37,775 nt of DNA from Desulfobacteraceae bacterium (GTDB lineage: Bacteria; Desulfobacterota; Desulfobacteria; Desulfobacterales; Desulfobacteraceae). Location: positions 1 to 37,775 of the forward strand of contig JAAEMK010001076.1 in assembly GCA_024225635.1 (NCBI GenBank). The letters are read 5' to 3'. The notes beneath the pieces are model-generated. The model did no database searches and was not told the DNA's origin. It saw only the letters and a list, made by a program, of their open reading frames with translations. Positions 1 through 7,922 of the stretch are shown here, piece by piece. How positions within the stretch are numbered: position 1 is the stretch's first letter; each line of letters opens with the position of its first letter. Both the position numbers and the translations under genes were made by a program.

Positions 1-1
1 T

Positions 2-70
2 ATTGATGCTCAGGGCAAAGAACCAGACTCTTCATGTGTACCCACTATTGACGAGGATGTAGCAGCTTAA
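2..70 (+). CDS. C-terminal end of an unidentified protein (partial)
   Basis: An open frame enters from the left edge and ends at TAA 68-70. It gives 22 residues ending ...TIDEDVAA. The stretch is too short to identify, and no motif is recognisable. It is called only because the frame is open from the first base and is followed by a hairpin that could terminate it. It could be a chance open frame. Confidence 0.3.
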   Translation: MDAQGKEPDSSCVPTIDEDVAA

Positions 71-139
71 AATCTCTTTATTTGGATTTCAGGGGCCAAA
101 TTGTGCCTAAAAAGTTCAAGTCGATTTAGACGCCCTAGA

Positions 140-156
140 CTAAGCCTGACCCCGGG
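140..156. repeat. Copy of the TAAGCCTGACCCC dispersed repeat
   Basis: CTAAGCCTGACCCCGGG matches the right-hand part of the repeat units at 7630-7650 and 7663-7683 upstream of eutB. It lacks the CAATAAG left part. It sits in the noncoding gap between the partial left-edge gene and the minus-strand Fe-S oxidoreductase gene. It is probably a remnant of a dispersed intergenic repeat family. Confidence 0.55.
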
Positions 157-172
157 AGGTGACCCAAAAACA

Positions 173-207
173 AACGGCCGGTGGAGAATGAATCTCCACC
201 GGTCGTT
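173..207. terminator. Long hairpin, possible bidirectional terminator
   Basis: Arms 173-187 and 193-207 form a 15-bp stem with one G-U type mismatch around a 5-nt loop (ATGAA). There is no uridine run after it on either strand, so it may act as a processing or mRNA-stability hairpin rather than a classical intrinsic terminator. It lies between the left-edge gene (plus) and the end of the etf/oxidoreductase operon (minus), where a terminator is expected. Confidence 0.5.
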
Positions 208-215
208 AAATCAGC

Positions 216-269
216 GGTAATTACTGCCGGAGAGTTTTGGGTTGTTTAATTAAACCGGCTGTAATTACC
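216..269. repeat. 15-bp imperfect inverted repeat
   Basis: GGTAATTACTGCCGG (216-230) and CCGGCTGTAATTACC (255-269) are reverse complements with one mismatch, separated by an AT-rich 24-nt loop. It is 28 bases past the stop codon of the minus-strand oxidoreductase gene and may form the 3' end of that transcript. With the 173-207 hairpin it makes a two-hairpin block. The rest of the 71-297 gap shows nothing else. Confidence 0.5.
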
Positions 270-297
270 ACCAGGTGTTACGAATTGTTCTAAAAGA

Positions 298-2313
298 TCA
301 TAGGGTTGCCTCGTCGACGATTTCGGCAAGATCCTTGACCTCCATTTTGCTGTCCCTGCCGCTGTCCTTGATGCCGTCGCTGAGCATGGTGATACAGAAG
401 GGACAGGCCGCGGTGACGATGTCGGCCCCTGTATCCATGGCCTCCAGGGCACGCTCGTTGTTGATGCGCTTTCCGATTGTCTCTTCCATGAACATGCGGC
501 CGCCGCCGGCGCCGCAGCACATGCCGTTGTCCCCGTGCTTCTCCATCTCGACCACCTTGGTGGCGTAGTTGACCTTTTTGAGCACTTCCCTCGGGGACTC
601 GTAGATGTTGTTCCACCGGCCAAGGTAGCAGGAATCATGGAAGGTGATCTTTCCGAAATCCTTGCCGCTTGTCTTGAGCCGTCCCTCTTTCAGGAGTTCG
701 AGGATGAAATCCGTGTGATGGACCACTTCATAATCCGCGCCGAACTGGGGATACTCGTTCTTGATGGTGTTGAAGCAGTGGGGGCAGCCCGTGAGGATCT
801 TTTTGGGCTTGTACTGGTTGAACACCTCCACGTTCTCCTGGATCATCATCTGGGCAAGGTACTCGTTTCCGCACCGCCTTGCCATGTCGCCGTTGCACCG
901 CTCCTCGTCACCGAGGATGGCGAAGTTGACCCCTGCCTTCTTGAGCACGCTCACAATGGCCCGGGAGATCTTGATGCCCCGGTCGTCATAGGAACCGGAA
1001 CAGCCCACAAAATAAAGGATGTCGGCATCCGGGTTGTCCCGCATAAGTGGAACGTCCAGGTCCTTGCACCAGTTGGCCCGGGTGTCTGCGCTGAAACCCC
1101 AGGGGTTGGACTGGTTCTCCAGATTAGTGAAGGTATCCTGGAGCTCGGGCGGAAAATCCGCTTCCATGAGCACCTGGAACTTTCTTGCCTCCAGGATGAT
1201 GTCAAGGTGCTGTATGTTGACTGGGCAGATATCCTCGCAACCCCGGCAGGAGGTGCAGGCCCACAGGGCGTCCTTGCTGATTCTTGCGCCCTCGTCCCCA
1301 ACAAGCAGGGGAATGGTTTCAAGATCACCGTCCACGTCCATCAGGGTATCGGCATGCTCGAACAGCTCCACCTTGGCCTCATGGATCACTTCCTTGGGAG
1401 AAAGGGGTTTTCCGGTGAAATTGGCGGGGCACCTTTCCTCGCAGCGTCCACATTCGGTGCAGGAGTAGAGATCGAGAACGTTTTTCCAGTGGAACTCAGA
1501 CACCTTGGAAAGGCCGAAGGTCTCGGCGTCCTCGTCCTCGATGTCGGTCTTGACCATGGGCTTTTCAACATCAAGGGGTTTGTAGAAGACGTTGGGAATA
1601 CCGGCCAGCAGATGAAGATGCTTGGAACCGGGGATGTAGATCATGAAGCCCACGATGGTGCCCATGTGAATCCAGTAGGAGAGCTCCATCCCAACGGTCT
1701 TTGCAGACAAAGAGAGATCGGCCAGCCCCAGCATGGAGGAGAGGATGGCGGAGAATGAAAAGCAGGCCCCGTAATCAAAACCGTCGCTGGGCATGACCAT
1801 GTGAAAGGCGTTGTAAAAATGAAAGGTGATGATGATGACCGAGGTAAATAGGATGATGAACTTTGCGTCATTTCCATTGGTAAGATAGTCCGGCTTCACC
1901 ACCATGCGCCGGTACAGGCCGTAGCCGAGCCCCATGAGAACAAAAAATGCCAGAAAATCGGCCACAGCGAGATAAACGGTGAAAAGCCCGGGAAACATAT
2001 GGGCGACACTGAAAGGGGGGATGATGCCCTGGACCATCAGCTCCAGGGAGTGGGGCTGGACCGCCAGGAATCCGAAAAAGATAAAGGTATGGGCAAGACC
2101 GGGCCAACGCTTGCGCCGCACATTGGACTGACCCAGGATATCGGTTAACATGAGCTTGAACCGCTCGCCGATGCGGTCCGGCAGGATCTTTCTCTCACCG
2201 CGAACCGCCTGCATGATATTGACAAGCCTGCCCACTCGAATGTAGAAATAACGAAAACCGGCGGACAAAAGACACGCCATCAACAAGGCTTTCACAATAG
2301 TATAGATTTCCAT
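298..2313 (-). CDS. Membrane-bound Fe-S oxidoreductase (HdrD-like, ETF-linked)
   Basis: This 671-residue protein probably passes electrons from ETF to membrane quinone. The N-terminal ~240 residues hold about five hydrophobic segments like a NarI/HdrE-type cytochrome b subunit. Two 4Fe-4S motifs follow, CTECGRCEERCP (~284) and CTSCRGCEDICP (~352). Then come two cysteine-rich CCG domains of the heterodisulfide-reductase type: GCSGSYDD/RCNGD/GCPHC (~435-530) and HDSCYLGR/MCCGAGGGR/AACPFC (~558-640). The start at 2313 is chosen because AGGA lies about 7 bases upstream; an upstream ATG at 2364 has no ribosome site. It is the last gene of etfB-etfA-oxidoreductase, the usual order for ETF-linked oxidoreductases in sulfate reducers and Geobacter. 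The electron acceptor is inferred, not seen. Confidence 0.85.
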   Translation of the reverse strand: MEIYTIVKALLMACLLSAGFRYFYIRVGRLVNIMQAVRGERKILPDRIGERFKLMLTDILGQSNVRRKRWPGLAHTFIFFGFLAVQPHSLELMVQGIIPPFSVAHMFPGLFTVYLAVADFLAFFVLMGLGYGLYRRMVVKPDYLTNGNDAKFIILFTSVIIITFHFYNAFHMVMPSDGFDYGACFSFSAILSSMLGLADLSLSAKTVGMELSYWIHMGTIVGFMIYIPGSKHLHLLAGIPNVFYKPLDVEKPMVKTDIEDEDAETFGLSKVSEFHWKNVLDLYSCTECGRCEERCPANFTGKPLSPKEVIHEAKVELFEHADTLMDVDGDLETIPLLVGDEGARISKDALWACTSCRGCEDICPVNIQHLDIILEARKFQVLMEADFPPELQDTFTNLENQSNPWGFSADTRANWCKDLDVPLMRDNPDADILYFVGCSGSYDDRGIKISRAIVSVLKKAGVNFAILGDEERCNGDMARRCGNEYLAQMMIQENVEVFNQYKPKKILTGCPHCFNTIKNEYPQFGADYEVVHHTDFILELLKEGRLKTSGKDFGKITFHDSCYLGRWNNIYESPREVLKKVNYATKVVEMEKHGDNGMCCGAGGGRMFMEETIGKRINNERALEAMDTGADIVTAACPFCITMLSDGIKDSGRDSKMEVKDLAEIVDEATL

Positions 2314-2430
2314 CGCGTTTCCTAAAATTGGGTGAAAATTGACTGCACTTATAGACCTTCGCACCCAAATTGGTACCTGCTTTACCTATCGGAATAAGAA
2401 ATGGGCCAATTCATATGCGAGAGACTATAA

Positions 2431-2456
2431 GGGAAGCGGCAAAAATGCCGCTCCCC
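2431..2456 (-). other. Intercistronic hairpin between etfA and the oxidoreductase gene
   Basis: AGCGGCA (2435-2441) and TGCCGCT (2446-2452) form a perfect 7-bp stem with an AAAA loop, extended by flanking GGG/CCC. It lies in the 162-base gap between etfA and the oxidoreductase gene. No U-run follows on the transcript strand, so it is more likely an mRNA processing or stability element than a full terminator. It could lower expression of the membrane subunit relative to ETF. Confidence 0.45.
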
Positions 2457-2475
2457 TGTGATTCAGGACCGGGCC

Positions 2476-3423
2476 CTATTTTTTCAGGGCGGCGGTCAGG
2501 GCGGGCACAACCTCAAAGAGATCCCCCACGATACCGTAGTCGCACTTGGTGAAAATGGGAGCATCCTTGTCATTATTGATGGCCACGATCACCTTGGAAG
2601 TTTTCATGCCGGCAAAATGCTGGACCGAGCCGGAAAGCCCGCAACCGATGTAAAGCTTGGGACTAACGATCTTGCCGGTCTGGCCCACCTGCATGGAGTG
2701 GGTGGCGAAACCTGAGTCCACGGCCACCCTTGAGGCGCCCACGGCACCGGCCATGGTGTTTGCGCACTCCTCAAGTATGGAAAAATTCTCCTTGGAACCG
2801 ATGGGGCGGCCGCCGGTGACGATGACGTTGGCCTCGGAAAGGTCAACCTTGCCGGTATCGCTGGTCTTCACCTCTTTGACCACAAGTTTTCCATCGTCGC
2901 TGACATCGGCGGTAAAGGCCTCTGCCGCGATGTCGCAGGGAGCCTCGGCCTCCTCGATGGCATTGGGACGGATGGCGCAAAGGAACAGGTCGCCGGAAAG
3001 TTTCAGGGTGGCTTCGGTCTTGCCCGCAAACAGGGGTTTGACACAGGTGCAGGCGTCAAGGTCCACGTCGACGCAGTCAAGGGCAAGGCCGGAATTTGTG
3101 GCTGCGGCCATGCGCGCCAGGAGATCCTTGCCCCGGCTGCTGCTCAGGGTCAGAAGCGCGGTTACCTCGAAGTTTTTCATTGCAGCGGCAAGGGCCGCGG
3201 CCTGGAGATCGGGCTTCCGGGCAAAATCACCGTCGTTTGCCGTAACCGCGATCACCTTGGATACGCCGTAGGTTTTCAGGTCGTCCTGAAAAGGGGCGGC
3301 ATCCGCCTCGAGGACGAAGGCATAGATCTCATTGCCTTCGGCCCTGGCCGCTGTAAGGACACCGAAATTGGCGGGTTTAACACTATTTTCGTTTGTTTCA
3401 ATCAATACACCGATTCTTGCCAT
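2476..3423 (-). CDS. etfA: Electron transfer flavoprotein alpha subunit
   Basis: This 315-residue FAD-binding subunit of ETF carries electrons from flavin dehydrogenases. The C-terminal FAD domain is clear: [11 protein letters not shown] (~210), the S[12 protein letters not shown] loop (~250) and [12 protein letters not shown]...[10 protein letters not shown] (~265-290), all diagnostic of EtfA. The start at 3423 has GGGAG about 7 bases upstream; an in-frame ATG five codons earlier (3438) would place the ribosome site inside the gene. It lies 64 bases after etfB and forms the ETF heterodimer with it. The partner dehydrogenase is not in the window, so the substrate served is unknown. The GntR-type operator in front of etfB suggests a link to ethanolamine or choline breakdown. 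Confidence 0.93.
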   Translation of the reverse strand: MARIGVLIETNENSVKPANFGVLTAARAEGNEIYAFVLEADAAPFQDDLKTYGVSKVIAVTANDGDFARKPDLQAAALAAAMKNFEVTALLTLSSSRGKDLLARMAAATNSGLALDCVDVDLDACTCVKPLFAGKTEATLKLSGDLFLCAIRPNAIEEAEAPCDIAAEAFTADVSDDGKLVVKEVKTSDTGKVDLSEANVIVTGGRPIGSKENFSILEECANTMAGAVGASRVAVDSGFATHSMQVGQTGKIVSPKLYIGCGLSGSVQHFAGMKTSKVIVAINNDKDAPIFTKCDYGIVGDLFEVVPALTAALKK

Positions 3424-3487
3424 TGTTTTCTCCCTCAATATGTCTTAATGACCTGGAATGATTTAATTGCAAAAAAAAGGGGGCAGC

Positions 3488-4255
3488 CTAATCCAAGACC
3501 TTGGCCTCTTCCCTGAGAAGTTTGACCAGCGTATCAACCGCCTCTGTCACTGAACCGTCAATCATCTTCGCGTTGGAGCGCTCGGGTACCGCCTCGAGGC
3601 CCACAAGCTCCACAAGTCCGGCCCCGCCGGCTCCGAGGCTGCCCGCATCGATCTCATTGACCGGTTTTTTCTTGGCTTTCATGATATCGGGAAGCTTGGG
3701 ATACCTGGGCTCGTTCAGGCCCTTGGTGGCGCCGACGACACAGGGGGCGGTCATCTCGATCACCTCACGCTCGCCGCCGCCGATCTCACGCTCAACAACC
3801 GCCTTTCCATCGGCATAGGAAAAATCCACAACCTCGGTGGCCACGGGGAGCCCCAGGTTTGCGGCAAGACGGTAGCAGGTCTGCATCCCTTCGGAATCGG
3901 CAGCCTGTTTTCCGGCAAAGATCATGTCTGCGCCGCCATCCTCTTCAATGGCCTTCTTCAGGATGAGGGCGGTCTCGTCGCTCTCCACAAACTGCTTGTC
4001 CGTCTTAATGAGAATTCCCCTGTCACCGCCAATGGCAAGCGCCGCCCGCACGGTGGTCATGGCTTTATCCTTGCCAAGGGTGACAATAACAACCTCGCCG
4101 CCCTCTTTTTTCACCAGCTGGCTTGCCTCTTCAATGGCATACTCGTCATAGGGGTTGACAATGAACTTGACAGACTCATCAAAACCGTTGCCTCCAACAA
4201 CTTTGATATTCGCTGCCGTATCAGGAACATGCTTTACACAAACATAAACTCTCAT
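3488..4255 (-). CDS. etfB: Electron transfer flavoprotein beta subunit
   Basis: This 255-residue partner of EtfA has the family N-terminus (MRVYVCVKHVPDT), the NPYDEYAIEEA segment (~35), a nucleotide-binding region near TLGKDKA and DMIFAGKQAADSEG (~110-124), and the conserved C-terminal part NEPRYPKLPDIMKAKKKP (~180-197). Length is normal. It is the first gene of the minus-strand operon etfB-etfA-oxidoreductase. The promoter (TTGACA at 4334-4339) and a palindromic operator at 4292-4307 lie directly upstream, so this operon is likely repressed by the neighbouring GntR protein. Confidence 0.93.
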   Translation of the reverse strand: MRVYVCVKHVPDTAANIKVVGGNGFDESVKFIVNPYDEYAIEEASQLVKKEGGEVVIVTLGKDKAMTTVRAALAIGGDRGILIKTDKQFVESDETALILKKAIEEDGGADMIFAGKQAADSEGMQTCYRLAANLGLPVATEVVDFSYADGKAVVEREIGGGEREVIEMTAPCVVGATKGLNEPRYPKLPDIMKAKKKPVNEIDAGSLGAGGAGLVELVGLEAVPERSNAKMIDGSVTEAVDTLVKLLREEAKVLD

Positions 4256-4291
4256 TTTTCAATCCTTACCTTGCATGGTTATTGATTAATA

Positions 4292-4339
4292 GTGTACATG
4301 TCTATACAACATAGAGCATAAAAAATACGGGGTTGTCAA
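4292..4339 (-). promoter_or_regulatory. etfBA promoter with GntR-type operator
   Basis: Read on the minus strand: TTGACA (4334-4339), a 17-base spacer, a weak -10 CTCTAT (4311-4316), then GTATAGACATGTACAC (4292-4307). The last element is an imperfect palindrome sharing the GTRTA...TAYAC outer arms with the sites at 5177, 7711 and 35656. It begins 3 bases after the -10, a position where a bound repressor would block RNA polymerase. The GntR gene lies immediately upstream. That GntR binds here is inferred from site sharing. Confidence 0.65.
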
Positions 4340-4352
4340 CCGAAAAAATACA

Positions 4353-5105
4353 TTATTTTTCCGGTTGATACTCACCAAGTTCCAGCTCCATTACATATTT
4401 ATCCCCCCTGGAGTAGGAAAAGAGCAGCTCCACCGGGGTATTATTCCTGTCATAGGTGATGTTCTCCATGAGCAGTCCCGCCGAATTTTCCGGCAGATTG
4501 AACATGGTGGCTATCTTTTTGGAAAGATTGACGGCCCGGACCACCTGGCGGGAACGGACAAGTTCGATGCCGAATTTTTCAGTGATGGCCTTATAAAGGG
4601 AACCGGATGCTTCCACCACGGTGAGATCCTTGAAAAGGTTGTAGGGAAGAAAGCTCTCCTCATAGATAAAAGGAGCGCCGTCCCCTGTCCGCAACCGTTT
4701 CAGGAGGATCACCCGCCGCTCGGCCCCGAGAAGCAGGCGTTCGGCGATCTTTTTTTCCGCCACCATGGGTTCCATCTCCAGGACAATGGTCTTCTCCTCC
4801 AGATTGGCGCTGCCAAAATAGTCCTTGAAACTGGCTATCTTGCTGATGTCGTGGTGAAGTTCCACATAGGGAGCTTCCCTGACAAAAGAGCCGACACCCT
4901 TGACCTTCTTGAGCCGTCCTTCGGACACAAGCTCGGCAATGGCCTGCCTCAGGGTGTTTCTGTTCACATCACACATTTTCGACAGTTCCACCTCGGACGG
5001 AAGCTTCTCACCACCCTTGAATCGTCCTGATTCGATGAGCTCCTTGAGCCATTGGCTGATCTGCAGGTATTTTGGAACCGGATTTTCGAGATTAACTACT
5101 ACCAT
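4353..5105 (-). CDS. GntR-family (HutC/UTRA) transcriptional repressor
   Basis: This 250-residue regulator has an N-terminal winged helix (residues ~8-75: YLQISQWLKELIESG, LPSEVELSKMCDVNRNTLRQAI, LKKVKGVGSFV) and a C-terminal UTRA effector domain (~95-240). That is the HutC subfamily, whose members usually release DNA on binding a small metabolite. It lies divergently from the sigma-54 activator gene and upstream of etfBA, and a perfect 16-bp palindrome sits in the shared promoter region. The likely effector would be ethanolamine, choline or a derivative, because the same palindrome precedes a choline/ethanolamine kinase gene; this is inference. It probably represses its own gene, since its own -10 (TATACA) overlaps the operator. 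Confidence 0.9.
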   Translation of the reverse strand: MVVVNLENPVPKYLQISQWLKELIESGRFKGGEKLPSEVELSKMCDVNRNTLRQAIAELVSEGRLKKVKGVGSFVREAPYVELHHDISKIASFKDYFGSANLEEKTIVLEMEPMVAEKKIAERLLLGAERRVILLKRLRTGDGAPFIYEESFLPYNLFKDLTVVEASGSLYKAITEKFGIELVRSRQVVRAVNLSKKIATMFNLPENSAGLLMENITYDRNNTPVELLFSYSRGDKYVMELELGEYQPEK

Positions 5106-5146
5106 AATGAGATATCCTTTTTACTGCGCGTCTGCCATTTTTTTTA

Positions 5147-5204
5147 TTGACAAAACTGCGTTATCAATCTATCCCTGTATAGAACTCTATACGTAATTAA
5201 TCAA
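5147..5204. promoter_or_regulatory. Divergent promoters sharing one perfect palindromic operator
   Basis: GTATAGAACTCTATAC (5177-5192) has perfect 7-bp arms around the central AC. Rightward promoter: TTGACA 5147-5152, 17-base spacer, TATCCC 5170-5175, so the start point falls inside the palindrome. Leftward promoter for gntR: TTGATT (complement of 5199-5204), 17-base spacer, TATACA (complement of 5176-5181), overlapping the palindrome. One bound GntR dimer could therefore shut off both the activator-eutSP unit and its own gene. The identical 16-mer (opposite orientation) recurs at 35656-35671. Confidence 0.75.
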
Positions 5205-5253
5205 GGTGTTTTTTTAATCAGCAGAACAAACCAATGGTTTTGACGGACGGATT

Positions 5254-6723
5254 ATGGGAAACGTACTGATAATTAACAGCAATCTCAGCTCCTGCACCAA
5301 GATTAGCGACATCATAACCAACATGCAGCACAATGCCGTTGATGTTCAGACACTGGACAAGGGTGTTCAAAAAGCCATGACCGGCGAGTTCGACCTTGTC
5401 TTCCTTGCCGCAACCCTTTCGGACGGAAACGGACTTGCCTGTACAAGCCGGATTCTTTCCATCCCCTCCCCTCCCGAGGTCATCATCATGGGCGACCCGG
5501 ACTCGGACACCGCCGAACAGGCCATCAAAAACGGCGCATGGGAATACCTCCAAAAACCCATATCCACCAAGTCGGTGATCCAGGCGGTAAACCGGGTCTT
5601 CAGCTACCGGGAGGGCATCCAGGCAAGCCCCGCCCCAAGGGTCAGCCTCAAGCGGGAGGGCATCATCGGCTCCAGCCGCCGGATGCGGCAATGCCTTGCC
5701 ACGGTGACAAAGGCGGCCAACAGCAACGCCAACGTGCTCATCACCGGCGACACCGGCACCGGCAAGGAACTCTTTGCCAGGGCCATCCACGCCAACTCGA
5801 GCCGGGCCGGCAACCCCTTTGTGGTTGTGGACTGCGCGGCCCTTCCGGCCACCCTGGTGGAGAGCGTGCTGTTCGGCCATGAAAAAGGGTCCTTCACCGG
5901 CGCCGACAAAACGGTCCGGGGACTCATCAGCCAAGCCCACGGCGGCACCCTCTTCCTGGACGAGGTGGGCGAAATGGACCTGAACCTCCAGAAAGCGTTC
6001 CTCAGGGTGTTGCAGGAGCACAGGTTCAGGCCCGTGGGCTGCCGGAAAGAGGCCTACTCCGATTTCAGGGTCATTGCCGCCACCAACCGCGACCCGGACC
6101 GGATGGTGGAACAGAAGCTTTTCAGGAAAGACCTGCTGTACAGGCTCAACGCCATATCCCTGGGCCTGCCGACCCTCAAGGCCAGGAGCGGCGACCTGGA
6201 GGAGCTGGTAACCAGTCTCATGGAGACGGCCTGCCGCCGCCTGGGCACCGAACCCAAGGGGATTTCCCAGGATTTCATCCGGACCCTGGCCCTCTACGAC
6301 TGGCCCGGCAATGTGAGGGAGCTGATCAACACCCTGGAGGGAGCCATCAGCGAGGCCTATTACGAGCCCGTCCTTTTTACAAAGCACCTGCCCGAACATT
6401 TCAGGATTCTCATGGCCCGTTCCGCCATGGAGCGTCCCGAAACCGGAGACGCCGCCCATGAAGTCAATGTGACCCGTGAAGTCCGTGAACCCCATGGCAT
6501 CGGCCGGCCGGAGGAAACGGAAGAGCTCCCCCCCTTCAGGGCATTCAGGGAATCGGCCCTGGCCCGGGCCGAAAAACGCTATCTCAACACCCTGATGAAG
6601 ACGACCAGGGGAAACATCAAACAGGCCTGCTCCGTATCCAGCCTCGGCAGGACCCGGCTATACACCCTGCTCAAAAAACATGGGGTGGACCGGATGGGGT
6701 GGAGCAACCAAAATGTGACGTAG
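5254..6723 (+). CDS. Sigma-54-dependent activator with degenerate receiver domain
   Basis: This 489-residue NtrC-type enhancer-binding protein has three parts: receiver-like domain (~1-118), AAA+ domain (~133-375) and Fis-type helix-turn-helix (~445-485, NIKQACSVSSLGRTRLYTLLKK). The AAA+ motifs are intact: GDTGTGKE (Walker A, ~164), GSFTGA (sigma-54 contact loop, ~212), TLFLDEVGEM (Walker B) and FRKDLLYRLN (arginine finger region). The receiver is not intact. The acidic pocket reads NSN, the phospho-acceptor site FLAATLSD has Ala where Asp is expected, and the switch Thr/Ser is Gly (IIMGDPDS); only the Lys (QKP) remains. It therefore cannot be phosphorylated normally. It precedes eutS and probably activates the sigma-54 promoter at 7923. 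Confidence 0.9.
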   Translation: MGNVLIINSNLSSCTKISDIITNMQHNAVDVQTLDKGVQKAMTGEFDLVFLAATLSDGNGLACTSRILSIPSPPEVIIMGDPDSDTAEQAIKNGAWEYLQKPISTKSVIQAVNRVFSYREGIQASPAPRVSLKREGIIGSSRRMRQCLATVTKAANSNANVLITGDTGTGKELFARAIHANSSRAGNPFVVVDCAALPATLVESVLFGHEKGSFTGADKTVRGLISQAHGGTLFLDEVGEMDLNLQKAFLRVLQEHRFRPVGCRKEAYSDFRVIAATNRDPDRMVEQKLFRKDLLYRLNAISLGLPTLKARSGDLEELVTSLMETACRRLGTEPKGISQDFIRTLALYDWPGNVRELINTLEGAISEAYYEPVLFTKHLPEHFRILMARSAMERPETGDAAHEVNVTREVREPHGIGRPEETEELPPFRAFRESALARAEKRYLNTLMKTTRGNIKQACSVSSLGRTRLYTLLKKHGVDRMGWSNQNVT

Positions 6724-6775
6724 AACCTGCACTGGTTGCTCTCCGGAACCACCGAACCATTAAATAAGGAGTAAC

Positions 6776-7120
6776 GTGGAAACAAAACAGAGAATGATCC
6801 AGGAGTATGTTCCGGGAAAGCAGGTAACCCTCCTCCACATTATTGCAAGCCCCCAGCAAAGCGTTTATAAGAGCCTGGGACTCGACGATTCCTGTGGCGA
6901 CGCCATCGGCATCCTGACCATCACCCCGGGGGAAGCGGTTATCATAGCCGCGGACGTTGCCACAAAAGCGGCCGCCGTTGATATAGGATTCCTTGACAGG
7001 TTTGGTGGAGCCATGGTAATTACAGGCGATGTTTCAAGCGTCGAGTCCTCCATGAACGAGGTGTTAGCGGTGTTTGGCAGTGTTTTAAAATTCAGTGTGG
7101 TGGAAATCACACGTTCATAG
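6776..7120 (+). CDS. eutS: Ethanolamine BMC shell protein EutS
   Basis: This 114-residue BMC-H shell protein with a permuted fold forms bent hexamers in the Eut microcompartment. The N-terminal [17 protein letters not shown] and the core [21 protein letters not shown] match EutS, which is about 111 residues in enterobacteria. It starts at GTG 6776 with AAGGAG 6 bases upstream. It follows the activator gene by 52 bases and precedes eutP by 13 bases, so these three genes are probably one transcript from the GntR-controlled promoter, separate from the main operon. Confidence 0.94.
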   Translation: METKQRMIQEYVPGKQVTLLHIIASPQQSVYKSLGLDDSCGDAIGILTITPGEAVIIAADVATKAAAVDIGFLDRFGGAMVITGDVSSVESSMNEVLAVFGSVLKFSVVEITRS

Positions 7121-7133
7121 GGGACAATTTAAA

Positions 7134-7559
7134 ATGAAGAAAACCATGCTGGTGGGTAAAACCGGCTGCGGCAAGACCACCCTTATCCAGGCCCTCCAGG
7201 GCAAGACCATCACCTACAAAAAAACCCAGGCAGTGAGCTTCTGTGACGCCATCATCGATACCCCTGGCGAGTTTGTGGAAAACCGGCGTTTCTACTCAGC
7301 GCTCATGGCCACATCCACTCCCTGCGAAGTCATCGGGCTTATCCAGGACGCCACGGCAAATCACAGCATCTTTCCCCCCAAATTCGGCTCCATGTTCAAC
7401 AAACCCATCATCGGCGTAATTTCCAAGACCGACATGAAGGAAAGCAACCTTGAAAGGGCTGAGAAGTTTCTCAAATGGGCCGGCGCCCAGGAGATATTCA
7501 TCACAAGCTCCATTGAGAACATCGGTATCAAGCCCCTGATCGAGCACCTTAGCCAATAA
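7134..7559 (+). CDS. eutP: EutP P-loop protein, candidate acetate kinase
   Basis: This 141-residue small GTPase-like protein has a Walker A GKTGCGKTT (~8-16), DTPGEF (~45, G3-like) and SKTD (~97, G4-like). Salmonella EutP has been reported to have acetate kinase activity, as has EutQ. That matters here because no ackA is present in the window. The start is ATG 7134; an upstream in-frame GTG at 7095 lies inside eutS. It closes the short activator-eutS-eutP unit and is followed by the repeat-rich control region of the main operon. Confidence 0.9.
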   Translation: MKKTMLVGKTGCGKTTLIQALQGKTITYKKTQAVSFCDAIIDTPGEFVENRRFYSALMATSTPCEVIGLIQDATANHSIFPPKFGSMFNKPIIGVISKTDMKESNLERAEKFLKWAGAQEIFITSSIENIGIKPLIEHLSQ

Positions 7560-7576
7560 ACAAGGCACCCAAAGAC

Positions 7577-7683
7577 GGGGTCAGACTTAGCTTATTGACA
7601 AAGACTGTGCGGTTTGCCAGCAATGACGACAATAAGCTAAGTCTGACCCCGGGGGTAAGCGACAATAAGCTAAGCCTGACCCC
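7577..7683. repeat. Three copies of a 21-nt dispersed repeat
   Basis: One copy at 7577-7597 is inverted and two are direct (7630-7650 and 7663-7683), with core AATAAGCTAAGYCTGACCCC. The first two are perfect reverse complements and could form a 21-bp stem around a 32-base loop; the third differs at one base. Partial relatives lie at 140-156 and near 14531-14573. The stem directly follows eutP and may end or attenuate that transcript. Such elements resemble remnants of transposase-associated repeats, but no transposase is seen here. Confidence 0.75.
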
Positions 7684-7710
7684 TATATCAATGACCCCGT
7701 GGTTACGGCG

Positions 7711-7726
7711 GTATACATGTGTACAC
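7711..7726. promoter_or_regulatory. Operator-like palindrome upstream of eutB
   Basis: GTATACATGTGTACAC shares 13 of 16 positions with the etfB operator read on its own strand (GTATAGACATGTACAC) and has the same outer arms as the 5177 and 35656 sites. It lies about 210 bases upstream of the sigma-54 promoter, too far for simple occlusion. GntR binding here could act by looping or by interfering with the activator, or the site could serve another protein. Confidence 0.5.
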
Positions 7727-7756
7727 CATTCATGGATGGACCAGGCCGTACAAAGG

Positions 7757-7782
7757 GAACAGATGTTCACTTTTAGTGAACA
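7757..7782. promoter_or_regulatory. Candidate upstream activator site for the sigma-54 activator
   Basis: TGTTCACT-TTT-AGTGAACA (7764-7782) is a perfect 8-bp inverted repeat. It overlaps a second palindrome GAACA-GA-TGTTC (7757-7768), giving three GAACA/TGTTC half sites. The centre is about 175 bases upstream of the predicted start of the sigma-54 promoter at 7923, a typical enhancer distance for NtrC-type activators. Assignment to the activator encoded at 5254 is inference. Confidence 0.5.
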
Positions 7783-7922
7783 CTCCCTTGGATTCAGGGG
7801 GATAAGGAGACACACCGTCGAACAAATTTGCGCAGGCATCAACAGACCAACACCTTGTTTTTCCGACACAATCGACCAGCGCACCGGCAAAACAGCAATA
7901 AATTACCGGTTAACAGGCATGT

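Noticed and set aside
535-1758. Plus-strand open frame of 407 codons opposite the Fe-S oxidoreductase
   Set aside because: The opposite strand has four cysteine-cluster motifs and membrane segments; this frame has none.
5218-6495. Minus-strand open frame of 425 codons opposite the activator gene
   Set aside because: Antisense shadow of a clear AAA+ regulator in GC-rich DNA; composition biased and no motif.
6724-6775. Sigma-54 promoter directly before eutS
   Set aside because: TTGCT is present (within GGTTGCTC) but no GG lies at the required distance upstream.
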